DNA of 64,000 nt from Verrucomicrobiota bacterium (GTDB taxonomy: Bacteria > Verrucomicrobiota > Verrucomicrobiia > Opitutales > Opitutaceae): NCBI GenBank assembly GCA_025361935.1, contig JANYJB010000068.1:1-64000 (forward strand). Direction: 5' to 3'. Shown in pieces: positions 6,897-15,095 of the stretch. A program made the position numbers and the translations under genes. The notes under the pieces are model-generated. The model was not told the DNA's origin. It searched no databases and saw nothing but the letters and a program-made list of their open reading frames with translations. Each line of letters opens with the position of its first letter. Positions within the stretch are counted from its first letter, which is position 1.

Positions 6897-7712
6897 TTAC
6901 TCTGCGTCAGATGGCCACTGGAATTTACACCGCATCAGGGGTTCGAGGAATCCATGTATCGCCTCTATTCTAGTGCCGATTAAGCTCCGTCCGTCCGTGT
7001 CCCATCGGTGGATTATGCCCATGAATTTAGATTTTCGAATATCCCAATCACCGCTTACGCCTTGGTAAGTTCGCTATACACCACTTCCACTTAACCCAGG
7101 AGGGTCCTTGAGCCACGCCTCGGCACCTCTTTCATCTCGCTGAGCCTCCGACTGATCGTATTCGAGGGCGAAATGCAGGTTTGGATCGAAATCAGTCCAA
7201 GTAGCAATTCCCTCGAATGTGGAATAAGGCAAGGAATTGGAATAGATGCCGTTAGCCAAAGCAGAAAATCGACTCTCCTTATCCGGATAGCCATGGATGA
7301 AAACGATTTCGCGTTGTTCTAGTTCGGACTGAGCTGCAAAATCTGAGAGAATCAGGGGAATGACGTTTCCAATTACAATAGAGCTGGGAGACAGAGGCAA
7401 AATTGCCAGATCCAGATTGGGCTCCTTACATCGGAGAAACGGAGTTTGAATCGGATGGGGTTTATCACTGCCATTGGAGTAAGCTCCCACCGGATATTTT
7501 AGTAGAGCCGATGCAACATGGTCTGCTGTAAGTATGAAAACGGTATCGTTAATTTCAACGAATACACCTGTTCCCACAAGCTCACCATGGTCTGGATCCG
7601 TAGCTCCATAAAATGCGGCGATAGTTCGAGCCGTCTGGTTTTTGAGGGATGAACCTACCACGAGCAGTTGTGCTTCGTCCTTAGGTGAGCGTTCAGGAGA
7701 TTTCATATGCAA
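6897..7712 (-). pseudogene. Trypsin-like serine protease interrupted by an in-frame amber codon
   Basis: The first 212 codons (7712-7074) encode a trypsin-fold protease: GTGVFVEINDTVFILTADHV holds the catalytic His, NLDLAILPL the Asp, and GLSGSG the nucleophilic Ser near the C-terminus. There is no signal peptide, which suggests a cytoplasmic enzyme. A TAG at 7074-7076 follows GLSGSGV, yet the same frame continues for another 58 codons (RTYQGVSGDWDIRKSK...) to TAA at 6897. Families of this type usually read GxVW here, so TGG to TAG is the simplest event. The catalytic triad precedes the stop, but the last strands of the fold do not. It is either a pseudogene or expressed by readthrough. Confidence 0.75.
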
Positions 7713-7812
7713 GATACGGAGATTTACAATTGGTTGTAAGAATCGCCCAAAAAGCGGCGGTCATCTGAGCGACCGAGGCCAGCCGCCTTGGCGTCTTAAG
7801 TAAAACATCGAC

Positions 7813-7850
7813 GCGGGGCCACCCCTTTCCCGGGGGTGGCCTAGCCCCGC
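7813..7850 (-). terminator. Hairpin closing the six-gene AAA+/nuclease operon
   Basis: GCGGG/CCCGC outer and GGCCACCCC/GGGGTGGCC inner stems around a short loop, 45 bp after the stop of the 241-aa gene on the minus strand. There is no clear T-tract. Confidence 0.5.
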
Positions 7851-7894
7851 GCAATCAAGACCATTCGCCTAGACCCTCAAAAAGACTCCTACTA

Positions 7895-8620
7895 CTACCC
7901 TGGTCTTCGCAGCAGCCGAAACTGACCGGACTGCGTGAGTCGCAAAAAAGCGTGAGGATGAAGATTGCCGGTTTTGAAATGCTTAAGCCGGACCCAAGCA
8001 ATCCACTGCTTGTCCGGCGACCAACGAACTACGAGGTCCGGGGTGGTCGCGGGGCGGAGTCCGAGCGCGCGCCAGTTGAGCTGCACGCCCTCAATTGCAC
8101 GGACGATATCCAAGTGAAGAGTCGGCTCACCTTGCCGAGGGAGTTCCTGAATTTCCGGTATCGGAAACTGACCAAGCAAAGTGGTCATGCAGTGGTGAAT
8201 AATCCGAGTGATGCCCCTGTGGGCCTTGGGCGTATCCGCTTCGCGCCGGGCAATCCCGCAACACGCCGCCAGCTCAACGGGGTCGAAGGTGGAGAGTCCT
8301 GATACCTCCACGTAGTGAATCCACCACATTGGTCGACTGGCCAGCGCACGTTCCAACGCTGGAACCAAGCGCCATAATTGGGAGGGGTTATTCCGTTCGT
8401 AGGAGCGAAGCATCTGAAGGAGATCTTCTGGCTGCGGCAGCGCCTGAGTCTCGCGCGAGAGGAGCGAGCGCAGCCCAAGCTCGTTTGCGATTACCAAACA
8501 TAGTTCGAACCGCGATTTGAGCGTGCCGCGAGTAAGCGCGGCCTTGAGCGCGCGGATTAGCACCGGCCAACGGCCACAGGCAAGTGCTTCCACATCTACT
8601 TCCCATGATTCATCCGGCAT
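7895..8620 (-). CDS. Unknown protein, 241 aa, last gene of the AAA+/nuclease operon
   Basis: I do not recognise a family. It is a soluble, Trp- and Leu-rich helical protein of 241 residues with several WR/WW pairs (LWRLVPALE, MWWIHYVEV). Its ATG lies inside the end of the ATPase gene (11-bp overlap), so it is translationally coupled to it and is probably a partner or effector. It ends in three consecutive amber codons (TAGTAGTAG, 7889-7897), an unusual guard against readthrough. TAG is otherwise rare as a stop in this window. Confidence 0.65.
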   Translation of the reverse strand: MPDESWEVDVEALACGRWPVLIRALKAALTRGTLKSRFELCLVIANELGLRSLLSRETQALPQPEDLLQMLRSYERNNPSQLWRLVPALERALASRPMWWIHYVEVSGLSTFDPVELAACCGIARREADTPKAHRGITRIIHHCMTTLLGQFPIPEIQELPRQGEPTLHLDIVRAIEGVQLNWRALGLRPATTPDLVVRWSPDKQWIAWVRLKHFKTGNLHPHAFLRLTQSGQFRLLRRPG

Positions 8621-9911
8621 AAGGTTTCCGTTGGTTTAAGTTTTCCTGAATTTTGAGGAGAAGGTCGGAAGCCATGCCCTCCAAGACACGCATCCCGCAT
8701 TGCGTAAAATCAATCGTCTTGGGGTCGATGCACTCTCCAGCCTGGGCCGCGAGAGCGTTCAATCCGTAGTTTTCAAGCAGCTCTGGCACCTCGTCCGGCA
8801 GCGGATAGTTGAGCAAGAGCAGCTCGGGGTGAAAACGCGCGATGAGTTCAGGAGGGATCGTCTGCGCAGCTCGAATTCGGGCCGCCGTGGAATCGGTGAC
8901 GGAAGAAGTCCCCGATACAAACCCAATCGATTTCGGAGGGTTTGCATGAATATTTTGCCACGTGCCCGAACCCATGAAAAAAATTCCCTCTGTCGCCGGG
9001 TTCGCCTCCTTTTCGTCGCGACTAGTATATCTGCGAAAAGCCTCCATCGGCCAGTCACCATCCAGCATAGCAAAGATTTCCTGCATCACACTCTTGGTCC
9101 ATGAAGAGGATGAGGAGCCCTTCATTTCGCCGAACTTGTCGATCTCGTCCACTTGCACGATCAAGCGCTTGTGCAGGGACGCCTGACGGAGAATCATGAA
9201 CTGAGTAGGCTCGTATTCCTTTCCCACGCCCTGCGGCATCCAGCGAGCGAAGGAAATCATCATGTGCTTCGCGTCGACTTGTTCGGCAAGCACCTTGGCG
9301 AGCTTCGATTTTCCCACACCCGTGGGTCCGGCGATCAGCGGATAAACCCGCGGCCGAAGAATCGAATTTCGATGGGACTGCGAAAAGAACAGCTCCGCGA
9401 GAGAGGAACAGCGAGTGACAACCGCGGATTGGCTGCGAGTGAGCACATGACCCTGTCCGTTCAGTTTTGCCGCCCCCACCTGCGGCGAACCTTCATCATA
9501 TTCGTCAATGACCAGATCAGCCTCCGACTGGGTCATCGATTTGTGGTAGACCGCTTCGGAAATTAGCTGGCCTGCCAGTTCCCGGTTGTTTGCCGCGAGC
9601 TGGGTCTCGCGCAAAAAATCCAGTAGCCTTGCACTCGAAAATTTGGCCAGCAAGTGGCCGCACACGGCAGCGAAAAGTTCCATCCTGCCCTTGGGCACCA
9701 TGCCCCACCAGAGCTTCTCGTTCTCCGTGAGCCAGACGAGGGGATCGCCCGTTGGCGAAGGAACGTCGATGCCGGCGACTCTAAGCCAACGCCATACGGA
9801 AAAAGCCATCCGGCGTTGCACGGCAAACGGCACTTCGGACATCACCGATTTGAAATTGATGTAGCCTATCAAAGCGCGAGATGTGACTTGGTTTTTAAAT
9901 TTCGGGTTCAT
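8610..9911 (-). CDS. AAA+ ATPase, ClpX-like core
   Basis: The product has a Walker A GPTGVGKSKLAKVLAE at about residues 200-215, a Walker B LIVQVDEIDKFGE at about 255-270, and a late ARFHPELLLLNYPLPD segment in the arginine-finger/sensor region. The VDEIDK Walker B is typical of ClpX and AAA-2 proteins. The N-terminal 190 residues are not recognisable. I use the ATG at 9911, whose ATGA overlaps the upstream stop; the track adds an unlikely MGFGGCC leader. The enzyme should remodel protein or nucleic-acid complexes. With a PD-(D/E)XK nuclease in the same operon, a defence or DNA-processing role is inferred. Length is about 433 aa. Confidence 0.85.
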   Translation of the reverse strand: MNPKFKNQVTSRALIGYINFKSVMSEVPFAVQRRMAFSVWRWLRVAGIDVPSPTGDPLVWLTENEKLWWGMVPKGRMELFAAVCGHLLAKFSSARLLDFLRETQLAANNRELAGQLISEAVYHKSMTQSEADLVIDEYDEGSPQVGAAKLNGQGHVLTRSQSAVVTRCSSLAELFFSQSHRNSILRPRVYPLIAGPTGVGKSKLAKVLAEQVDAKHMMISFARWMPQGVGKEYEPTQFMILRQASLHKRLIVQVDEIDKFGEMKGSSSSSWTKSVMQEIFAMLDGDWPMEAFRRYTSRDEKEANPATEGIFFMGSGTWQNIHANPPKSIGFVSGTSSVTDSTAARIRAAQTIPPELIARFHPELLLLNYPLPDEVPELLENYGLNALAAQAGECIDPKTIDFTQCGMRVLEGMASDLLLKIQENLNQRKPYAG

Positions 9912-10276
9912 GCAGCACCCTCCAAATCCCAAGGACCATACAAATACAGAGCCCCTTCATCGATCCGCACCCCGAGGAACAAATCATCGGTCTCACCGGA
10001 CACCGTCAGCGAAAAGCCGATGAGTTCCACCATCCCGATGGGGGCGCGCCCCAAATTGGAGTTGGCTCGCAGCACTTTTCCAATCTGGCGCAGGAAGCCC
10101 GCGATCAAGGGAAGTGAGCTGACATCAGGCTCCAACCGCTCTCCGAAGCTGCACAGGTGTTCCACGGCCCCATGCGTGATGGAAAGCGGGCCACCTATGG
10201 CTTCGACCCACGACGGGATCTTTTCCTGAATCGCAACGACAATACAGTCTGCTTTGATGCGGTGGTGCTTCGGCAT
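9908..10276 (-). CDS. Unknown operon protein, 122 aa
   Basis: No family recognised. From MPKHHRIKADC it is a 122-residue alpha/beta protein with no signal or membrane segment. The track start at 10348 would overlap the upstream gene by 56 bp, so I use the ATG at 10276, 16 bp after the upstream stop. Its own stop overlaps the ATPase start (ATGA). It is the fourth gene of a tightly packed six-gene operon and probably part of the same complex or pathway. Confidence 0.65.
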   Translation of the reverse strand: MPKHHRIKADCIVVAIQEKIPSWVEAIGGPLSITHGAVEHLCSFGERLEPDVSSLPLIAGFLRQIGKVLRANSNLGRAPIGMVELIGFSLTVSGETDDLFLGVRIDEGALYLYGPWDLEGAA

Positions 10277-10292
10277 GCTACTCTCCCATTTT

Positions 10293-10742
10293 TCAAGGTT
10301 GTGGGGTATGACGATGCACCAACTCCGTGATCTGACGGCATGCCGCATCGTTCTTTGCGAGGCGCTCTAAAATCAGCCCCATCAAATGTGCATACTGCGC
10401 ATGATCCTTGGACCACATTCGGTGCGCGTTGATATGTTTCAGGCAGTCGCCCGGACGATGAATCGCGAGTAACTCCTCAAAGTCGTTTACGACTACGGAC
10501 TGTAGTTCTAAGGGCGCGTCCGCCGCGAGATCGAGAACACGGCAGAACTCGTCACCGAGTTGGTCGGCCAGAAAAGCGATCTCCTCACGCCCAGGCAATG
10601 CGCAGCCTACGGAGGCAGCGATGTTGTCGAGTGCGAGGATAAGTGCCCGCTGACCGGCCTCGTCCCGTTGCGAGAAATCAACGAACAAAAGCGCATAGGA
10701 AGTTCCAAGGCGGCTATACGGGTCGATGTGATTGGAGTGCAT
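10293..10742 (-). CDS. Unknown operon protein, 149 aa
   Basis: No family recognised. It is a helical, Leu/Ala-rich soluble protein of 149 residues (SYALLFVDFSQRDEAGQRAL near the N-terminus), 12 bp downstream of the nuclease gene and 16 bp upstream of the 122-aa gene. The spacing argues that it is a genuine member of the AAA+/nuclease operon. Confidence 0.65.
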   Translation of the reverse strand: MHSNHIDPYSRLGTSYALLFVDFSQRDEAGQRALILALDNIAASVGCALPGREEIAFLADQLGDEFCRVLDLAADAPLELQSVVVNDFEELLAIHRPGDCLKHINAHRMWSKDHAQYAHLMGLILERLAKNDAACRQITELVHRHTPQP

Positions 10743-10754
10743 TGTAATTCTAGG

Positions 10755-11360
10755 TTAAGCGGCCAGTTCTTCGATGACGGGGATCAACGCGCCCGGTTCG
10801 AGTATCCACTCCACGCGAGTGTTGTCTTGGGCTAGCGAGTCAAAGACGTAGATGACGATGAGCGCGACATTGCCGGCGGCGATTTCTTCCGCGGAAGAGC
10901 GGCAGAGCGCATAACAAAGCAGCTGAGCGGCATCGACGGCGCGGGCCGTTGCGCGGAAACGTTTAACCACTTTGAGTTCCACCACTGCGGCGATGTTGCT
11001 CGCCACTGTGCCTACCGCGTCGGGCTTGCCAACGAGACGCAGGCCCTCATGGCGGACCTTTGAGTTAGTGCTAGTCGCCACGAAGCCAGCGTCATCAAGA
11101 GCCTTGATCGCGCCAGACAACACATGGTTGGAGCGGGCGTCGTAAGGCTCCTCGCCGCGAAGGAGTAACTTAAAATCACGATCGAGGTTATTGAAACCGA
11201 CGATGGGTTCCTCTCCGCGGCGGTCGATGACCTCACGAGGGCCTCCGTATGCCAGATTCATGTTCCAGAGATGTTTGTCGATACGAGCGCGGAGGTTGGG
11301 GTGATTTTCCCAGATGCAGTGGGAAAATTTGTGAATGTGACGGTCGGCGATGATTTTCAT
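10755..11360 (-). CDS. PD-(D/E)XK-type nuclease
   Basis: The 201-residue protein contains VGKPDAVG followed by AAVVELKVVKRF, the spaced D...ExK arrangement of the PD-(D/E)XK fold, and a downstream AAQLLCYALC helix with the Gln often seen in RecB/Cas4-like nucleases. Cleavage of DNA is therefore likely; the substrate is unknown. It is the second gene of the operon, 8 bp after the 114-aa gene and ahead of an AAA+ ATPase. A phage-type exonuclease role is possible, but there are no recombinase genes nearby. Confidence 0.75.
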   Translation of the reverse strand: MKIIADRHIHKFSHCIWENHPNLRARIDKHLWNMNLAYGGPREVIDRRGEEPIVGFNNLDRDFKLLLRGEEPYDARSNHVLSGAIKALDDAGFVATSTNSKVRHEGLRLVGKPDAVGTVASNIAAVVELKVVKRFRATARAVDAAQLLCYALCRSSAEEIAAGNVALIVIYVFDSLAQDNTRVEWILEPGALIPVIEELAA

Positions 11361-11368
11361 AGTTAATA

Positions 11369-11713
11369 TTAGGTTTCAGGAACGGCGTCGGCCAAGACGC
11401 CGAAAAGGATGCTGTCGTTGAAATCACACAACAGTAGCGGCAGGGGCGTCGGGTCTTGGACGTCCCGCAGGCGATAAGGAAGCAACACGGCGTGGGGATG
11501 GCGGGGCAAGCGCCCCTGCAAGCCGGCACAGCGGCTGATCAGGTCGCACGTCTGACGCTCCAAACGTTCTTGCCGCCGAGACGGAACGTCAGCGGCCACC
11601 TCGCGCATGGCCCACGCAAAATTTTCGGTCACGAAGACGCCAACCACCAGAAGGTTTCCCGGCACAAACTCGTCGAGCGGGTGGGCGGCAATGTCTGGGC
11701 GGAAGGTCGGCAC
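11369..11713 (-). CDS. Unknown first gene of the AAA+/nuclease operon, 114 aa
   Basis: No family recognised. GTG start at 11713, with the sequence AAGGTG overlapping it and a perfect operator palindrome (11720-11742) ending 7 bp upstream, so initiation may be nearly leaderless or the real start may lie further in. The protein is soluble, with hydrophobic strands near LLVVGVFVTENFAW. It leads the operon and may be its sensor or regulator partner. Confidence 0.55.
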   Translation of the reverse strand: MPTFRPDIAAHPLDEFVPGNLLVVGVFVTENFAWAMREVAADVPSRRQERLERQTCDLISRCAGLQGRLPRHPHAVLLPYRLRDVQDPTPLPLLLCDFNDSILFGVLADAVPET

Positions 11714-11719
11714 ACCTTA

Positions 11720-11742
11720 TATATGTTACCGGGTAACATATA
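11720..11742. promoter_or_regulatory. 23-bp perfect palindrome, operator between divergent genes
   Basis: TATATGTTACC, a central G, then GGTAACATATA. It sits in the divergent region between the six-gene minus operon and the plus-strand putative DNA-binding protein at 11793, and overlaps TATATA-like -10 sequence. A dimeric repressor, most simply the product of the 11793 gene, could bind here. Confidence 0.75.
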
Positions 11743-11792
11743 AAGCAAGTAGAAAGCTTGCGTGCAGGCGCGGATTCCGGTCGAACAACGGC

Positions 11793-12194
11793 GTGCCTAT
11801 TCAAAGACCAGCCCCCACTTCCGTTTGCGTGCATCCCGCACTGCTCGACCGGCTGCGGGGTTCGGCCAAGGTGCTCGACATAAGCATGAACAGCGCGGTG
11901 CTCAAGGCCTGCGACGATCTGTCGGCAATTCTGAACAAGGGCTGGCGGCCCAAGGCGCGGGTCGCCCACGACGGCACCACGTATTTGATGCTGAGGATTG
12001 CACCGGAAATAAAAAAAGGGTGGGACGAAGCCGCCAAAGACGCGGAGCTGACGTTCTCCGCATTCGCACGTCTCGGCTCCCTCGCCACGCTGCTCGCCAT
12101 CGAGCACAAGACACAGGTCGTCTGGCCGCTGCAATTCAAGCGGCAGGACTTCGTCAGGGCCGTATCCCTCGCGAACACCGACGGCTGGCTTTGA
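11793..12194 (+). CDS. Putative ribbon-helix-helix-like regulator, 133 aa
   Basis: The ORF track opens at 11607, but that reading crosses the operator palindrome and the divergent gene. The GTG at 11793 (VPIQRPAPTSVCVHP) gives 133 residues. The segment DRLRGSAKVLDISMNSAVLKACDDL looks like a short strand plus two helices, as in RHH DNA-binding proteins, and a second similar motif KKGWDEAAKDAELTFSAFARLGSLA follows. A tandem-RHH repressor of the divergent operon is inferred; the fold is not certain. Confidence 0.55.
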   Translation: MPIQRPAPTSVCVHPALLDRLRGSAKVLDISMNSAVLKACDDLSAILNKGWRPKARVAHDGTTYLMLRIAPEIKKGWDEAAKDAELTFSAFARLGSLATLLAIEHKTQVVWPLQFKRQDFVRAVSLANTDGWL

Positions 12195-12313
12195 TCCAAG
12201 GCTTTTCGGAGGGGACGTGTGACCCGTCGCGGGGCGTTTCGCCCCGCGCGGTTCACGGTGTGGCTGCGGTTGCACCGCTTTCAGGCATTCCGCTTGGGAT
12301 CGGTATCAACCTC

Positions 12314-12700
12314 ATGCCCCAAAAAGCATATCACCTCGTCCCCCATCGTCCTCGTCTCGGTTTCTTGCCGATTCTGGTTCTTTCCGCCCTTCACACAAAT
12401 TCCTTCGGTGAAATCAGCCCTTCACTCGATTTCCTCGCCAACACCCTTGGCTCTCCCGTGGAGGGGCGGGCCATCGCCACGGCTGTCGCCCGCTATCACG
12501 GACTGGAAACATCAACGTGTCTTCTGCTGGTCGGGAAAAAGTATCGCGCCGTCTGGAGCGTGGATGGAGATCTCGAGCGCGTTGAAGCGCTCGCTCGCGA
12601 ACTGTCGGCGAATTTCGCCGGCGATTTTAATGGCGTTCGCGATCTCAGGCCGACCGCACCGCAACCCGAAACGGAAATTGAAAGAGAGGGTTCGCTATGA
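12314..12700 (+). CDS. Unknown protein with N-terminal hydrophobic segment, 128 aa
   Basis: From MPQKAYHLVPHRP the protein has a hydrophobic stretch LGFLPILVLSALHT near residue 15-28, which could be a signal or membrane anchor, then a soluble domain with LLLVGKKYRAVWSVDG. The ORF track merges it into a longer frame (11762-12700) whose first part is a shadow of the regulator gene. Its stop overlaps the ATG of the next gene (ATGA), so the two are probably made together and may both act in the envelope. Confidence 0.6.
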   Translation: MPQKAYHLVPHRPRLGFLPILVLSALHTNSFGEISPSLDFLANTLGSPVEGRAIATAVARYHGLETSTCLLLVGKKYRAVWSVDGDLERVEALARELSANFAGDFNGVRDLRPTAPQPETEIEREGSL

Positions 12701-13275
12701 AACCACGCGTTTTACTCAGTATTATCCTTGGGTTGCTGGCTGCTGGCGAGTCCCGCAGCCAAGTCGAAAACCGCCCCGCGCTTTCGCTCGTCCGCAGCGG
12801 AACAGTCCTTGGCGACAATCTCCTCGAACGGTTGGGGGCCGCTGCCAAGTCCGCAGGCTATCACGTCGAGGTCGCCGATATCCGCGCTCAGGCGGGTGGC
12901 ATTCAACTGGTATTGCCCGGCCTAGTGCTGACTCCAGCTGCCGACTACCTCCAGAAGCCCATTCGCATTCCCGTCGTGATCTTGATTGGCCGCTCGGAAC
13001 GGCTGTCCGTTTCATTTAGGGCTATCACACGCCCCAGTGATCCGCTGTCCGAGGGCTCCGCGGTCCGCATCGTTCTCCGCCAGATCCTAGATGACAAGGT
13101 GGTCGCGCATCAGACAACCAAGCTGGTCCAAGGCTGGACCACTCCGGCGCTCGACTGGGTTGCCGACCGCGACTGGCGCGCCGGCGAATTGGTCGTGGAA
13201 ATTATCCCGATGTTCTCAGGAGCCGTAAAAATCACCCTGCCGCAGGGACTACTCCTGCCGGTGATCAAAAAATAA
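12697..13275 (+). CDS. Secreted/periplasmic protein of unknown function, 192 aa
   Basis: Starts with a clear signal peptide (MKPRVLLSIILGLLAAGESRSQ). The mature part is rich in beta-strands (HVEVADIRAQAGGIQLVLPG, RIPVVILIG) and has no named domain. The gene overlaps the upstream 128-aa gene by 4 bp and is followed by a strong bidirectional terminator, so the two form a short unit. It may contribute an envelope component to an island system. Confidence 0.65.
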   Translation: MKPRVLLSIILGLLAAGESRSQVENRPALSLVRSGTVLGDNLLERLGAAAKSAGYHVEVADIRAQAGGIQLVLPGLVLTPAADYLQKPIRIPVVILIGRSERLSVSFRAITRPSDPLSEGSAVRIVLRQILDDKVVAHQTTKLVQGWTTPALDWVADRDWRAGELVVEIIPMFSGAVKITLPQGLLLPVIKK

Positions 13276-13290
13276 GCAGCTGATTCAGCG

Positions 13291-13320
13291 TTTGCCTGAG
13301 GCGCTTTGCGCCTCGGCAAA
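13291..13320. terminator. Bidirectional hairpin between convergent genes
   Basis: TTTGCC and GGCAAA outer arms with GAGGCGC/GCGCCTC inner arms around a TTT loop. It lies between the 192-aa gene (+) and the EEP gene (-). Confidence 0.7.
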
Positions 13321-13410
13321 CGTCCTAACCATGGACCTCGCAATCCGCGTTCTCGTCTTACGGCAGAACGTCACTGCACCCAACAAAAACAACAACACAC
13401 CTCGACTCAT

Positions 13411-14025
13411 CTATGAATACTTCATCTCGCCATTGCCAGCGGTGAGCGCGACGAGCCCGCATTCGTCCAAAGCTGAGACCAAAGCGGCTCTGTTGCGTTG
13501 AGAGCCATAATAGCGGGTGAGCGCCAAATCCTGATTAAAGTCTCCCATCACGAAAAACTCATCATCGGGATACGTTCGACGTAGATTCAGCCAGTCGAAT
13601 TTTTGGAGTGCGAGCGCCTCTCGGAACGCCACTCCTCCAACCGAGGGGTAGCCATGCCACTTGTCTCCACCCCAGGGAAGGACGGTTCCAAAGACCAGAA
13701 AGGGCAACTCCCCGTCTGGGTAAGCGCGTGCGGCGGTAGTTCGAATCGGATCACTTGTCGCCAACTGCTCCAACCGATGCTTTGACCAAATCATTGCCCA
13801 TCGGTCGGCTGAAGTGTCCCGTCCGGGAATGCCATCACGCCCCTCGGCGGAACTACAGGAATGAGGAAGGCTTGGCGTGAAGTCCCGATGCGTCTCGGTG
13901 AGCACCCACACGTCTGCGGCTATTTTATCGGTATACTGCCGTAAGGCATCACGACGAACTACCGTAGCCGCACGCTCAAGATTCCAGTTCGCAAGTTTCA
14001 CGCGACGGTATCCGTGGAGGGGCAT
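13411..14025 (-). CDS. Endonuclease/exonuclease/phosphatase (EEP) family protein, C-terminally short
   Basis: The N-terminus reads VKLANWNLERA, followed by VWVLTET and later FFVMGDFNQDL, the metal-binding Asn, Glu and GDFN motifs of the EEP (DNase I/ExoIII-like) fold. The final motif with the catalytic SDH/DH pair, expected after about residue 200, is missing: the frame ends GEMKYS with TAG. The protein may therefore be inactive or a short variant. Downstream in-frame sequence does not resemble the missing strand. It is the third gene of the minus-strand DnaQ operon driven from the WYL operator region. Confidence 0.7.
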   Translation of the reverse strand: MPLHGYRRVKLANWNLERAATVVRRDALRQYTDKIAADVWVLTETHRDFTPSLPHSCSSAEGRDGIPGRDTSADRWAMIWSKHRLEQLATSDPIRTTAARAYPDGELPFLVFGTVLPWGGDKWHGYPSVGGVAFREALALQKFDWLNLRRTYPDDEFFVMGDFNQDLALTRYYGSQRNRAALVSALDECGLVALTAGNGEMKYS

Positions 14026-14101
14026 GGTCAGAGTCTCATCCGCCCACTTTCGTCTTCACAAGAAAATGATCCGTGCTCATGGCACCGTCGCTTCTGCGCC
14101 T

Positions 14102-14449
14102 TCATCGCCGCCCGACTCTCGTCCGAAACGCCACATACTTCACCCCGTCAACCGGCAGCATGAAGGACTCCCAGATGTCCCCCGCTCCGCCTCGGCAGCG
14201 GAGCAGCGTTATGACCTCTTCGCCCTGCACCAGCACGATGTTCCCCTCGTGACCGCTTCCCGCCGCTCCTGTTGATTCGAAGAACTCGAAAAAACACCGC
14301 TTGCGCGCATCCGCCACGTAGAACTCCGCCTTCAGCAGCTCCGCCCCGGGCGACGGGAAAAGACTCCGCAGCTCCTGCGGCAACTGAGCAAACCTACACG
14401 GCTCGCAATGATTGCGCAGATAGAAGACCACTCGCGCTATGGCCGTCAT
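14102..14449 (-). CDS. Unknown protein, 115 aa, coupled to DnaQ-like exonuclease
   Basis: No family recognised. It has a Cys pair near the N-terminus (NHCEPCRFAQ, a CxxC) and a further C-terminal Cys, which could bind metal. The ATG overlaps the exonuclease stop in ATGA, so it is translated together with it. The EEP gene follows after 76 bp. Confidence 0.6.
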   Translation of the reverse strand: MTAIARVVFYLRNHCEPCRFAQLPQELRSLFPSPGAELLKAEFYVADARKRCFFEFFESTGAAGSGHEGNIVLVQGEEVITLLRCRGGAGDIWESFMLPVDGVKYVAFRTRVGRR

Positions 14450-15015
14450 AACGGAAACTCCATTTTGACGGCTTCCAGCCCAGCCGCTTTATCCGCACCG
14501 CCTTTGATCTTCAGCATCCGCAAAAAGGCGTCGGCCAGAATTTGCACATCGCCCAACGCATCGTGCCGGCAACGCCCCTCGGTCGAAATCTCCAGCCGCT
14601 CGGCGAGCGCATCCAGATTGTGCGGTCCGCCGTAGCCCCAAAGTGACCGCGCCACTGCCAGCGAGTCCACGAACGTCACCTCGCGCATCGGCAGTCCATG
14701 CCGCACGCACGCCGCCCGGATGAAACGCATGTCGAAGCGCCCTCCGTTGTGCGCCACCAACGTCGCATCCCCCGCAAACCGGGAAAACATCGCCAGTCCC
14801 TCCGCCGCATCCGGCGCATCCGCGACATCCTCGTTACCTATTCCCGTGATTTCGGAAATCACCCACGGGATTGCCCGCGCCGGACGCACATACGTCGAAA
14901 ACGTATCCTCACGCACGAGCCGCCCCTCGCGAATCCGCGTCCCGGCGATTTGGATGATCTCGTGGTAATTGGGCGACAGCCCTGTCGTTTCCAGGTCAAA
15001 TATTACAAAATTCAT
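14446..15015 (-). CDS. DnaQ-family 3'-5' exonuclease (DEDDh), apparently active
   Basis: From MNFVIF (ATG at 15015) the 189-residue protein has all DEDDh motifs: FDLETTG (Asp, Glu), HNGGRFDMRF (Asp), and RHDALGDVQIL (His plus the last Asp). It should digest single-stranded DNA or RNA from the 3' end. The 15078 start in the track would cross the operator. It heads a minus-strand operon with the 115-aa and EEP genes and is divergent from the WYL regulator. Two eroded paralogues lie on the other strand at 16251-17598. Confidence 0.88.
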   Translation of the reverse strand: MNFVIFDLETTGLSPNYHEIIQIAGTRIREGRLVREDTFSTYVRPARAIPWVISEITGIGNEDVADAPDAAEGLAMFSRFAGDATLVAHNGGRFDMRFIRAACVRHGLPMREVTFVDSLAVARSLWGYGGPHNLDALAERLEISTEGRCRHDALGDVQILADAFLRMLKIKGGADKAAGLEAVKMEFPL

Positions 15016-15050
15016 GGTTATCAGTGGTTCTGAACCGAATTTACCAGCAA

Positions 15051-15075
15051 GGGGTGGACATCCGATGTCAGCCCC
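15051..15075. promoter_or_regulatory. WYL-locus operator, copy 1
   Basis: GGGGTGGACATCCGATGTCA followed by GCCCC: the core GACATC-C-GATGTC is a perfect palindrome and the flanks are GGGG/CCCC. It lies between the divergent exonuclease and WYL genes. Copies 2 and 3 (16206, 19199) share GGGGT, the ATGTC half-site and GCCCC. Confidence 0.65.
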
Positions 15076-15095
15076 CATGCGATAACGTAGCGATC

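Noticed and set aside
11607-11792. N-terminal part of the 195-aa ORF
   Set aside because: It overlaps the divergent 114-aa gene and reads through the operator palindrome; a start at 11793 is more likely.
12219-13019. 266-aa plus-strand ORF
   Set aside because: Ser/Arg/Pro-rich reading that is out of frame with the two better-supported genes at 12314 and 12697.
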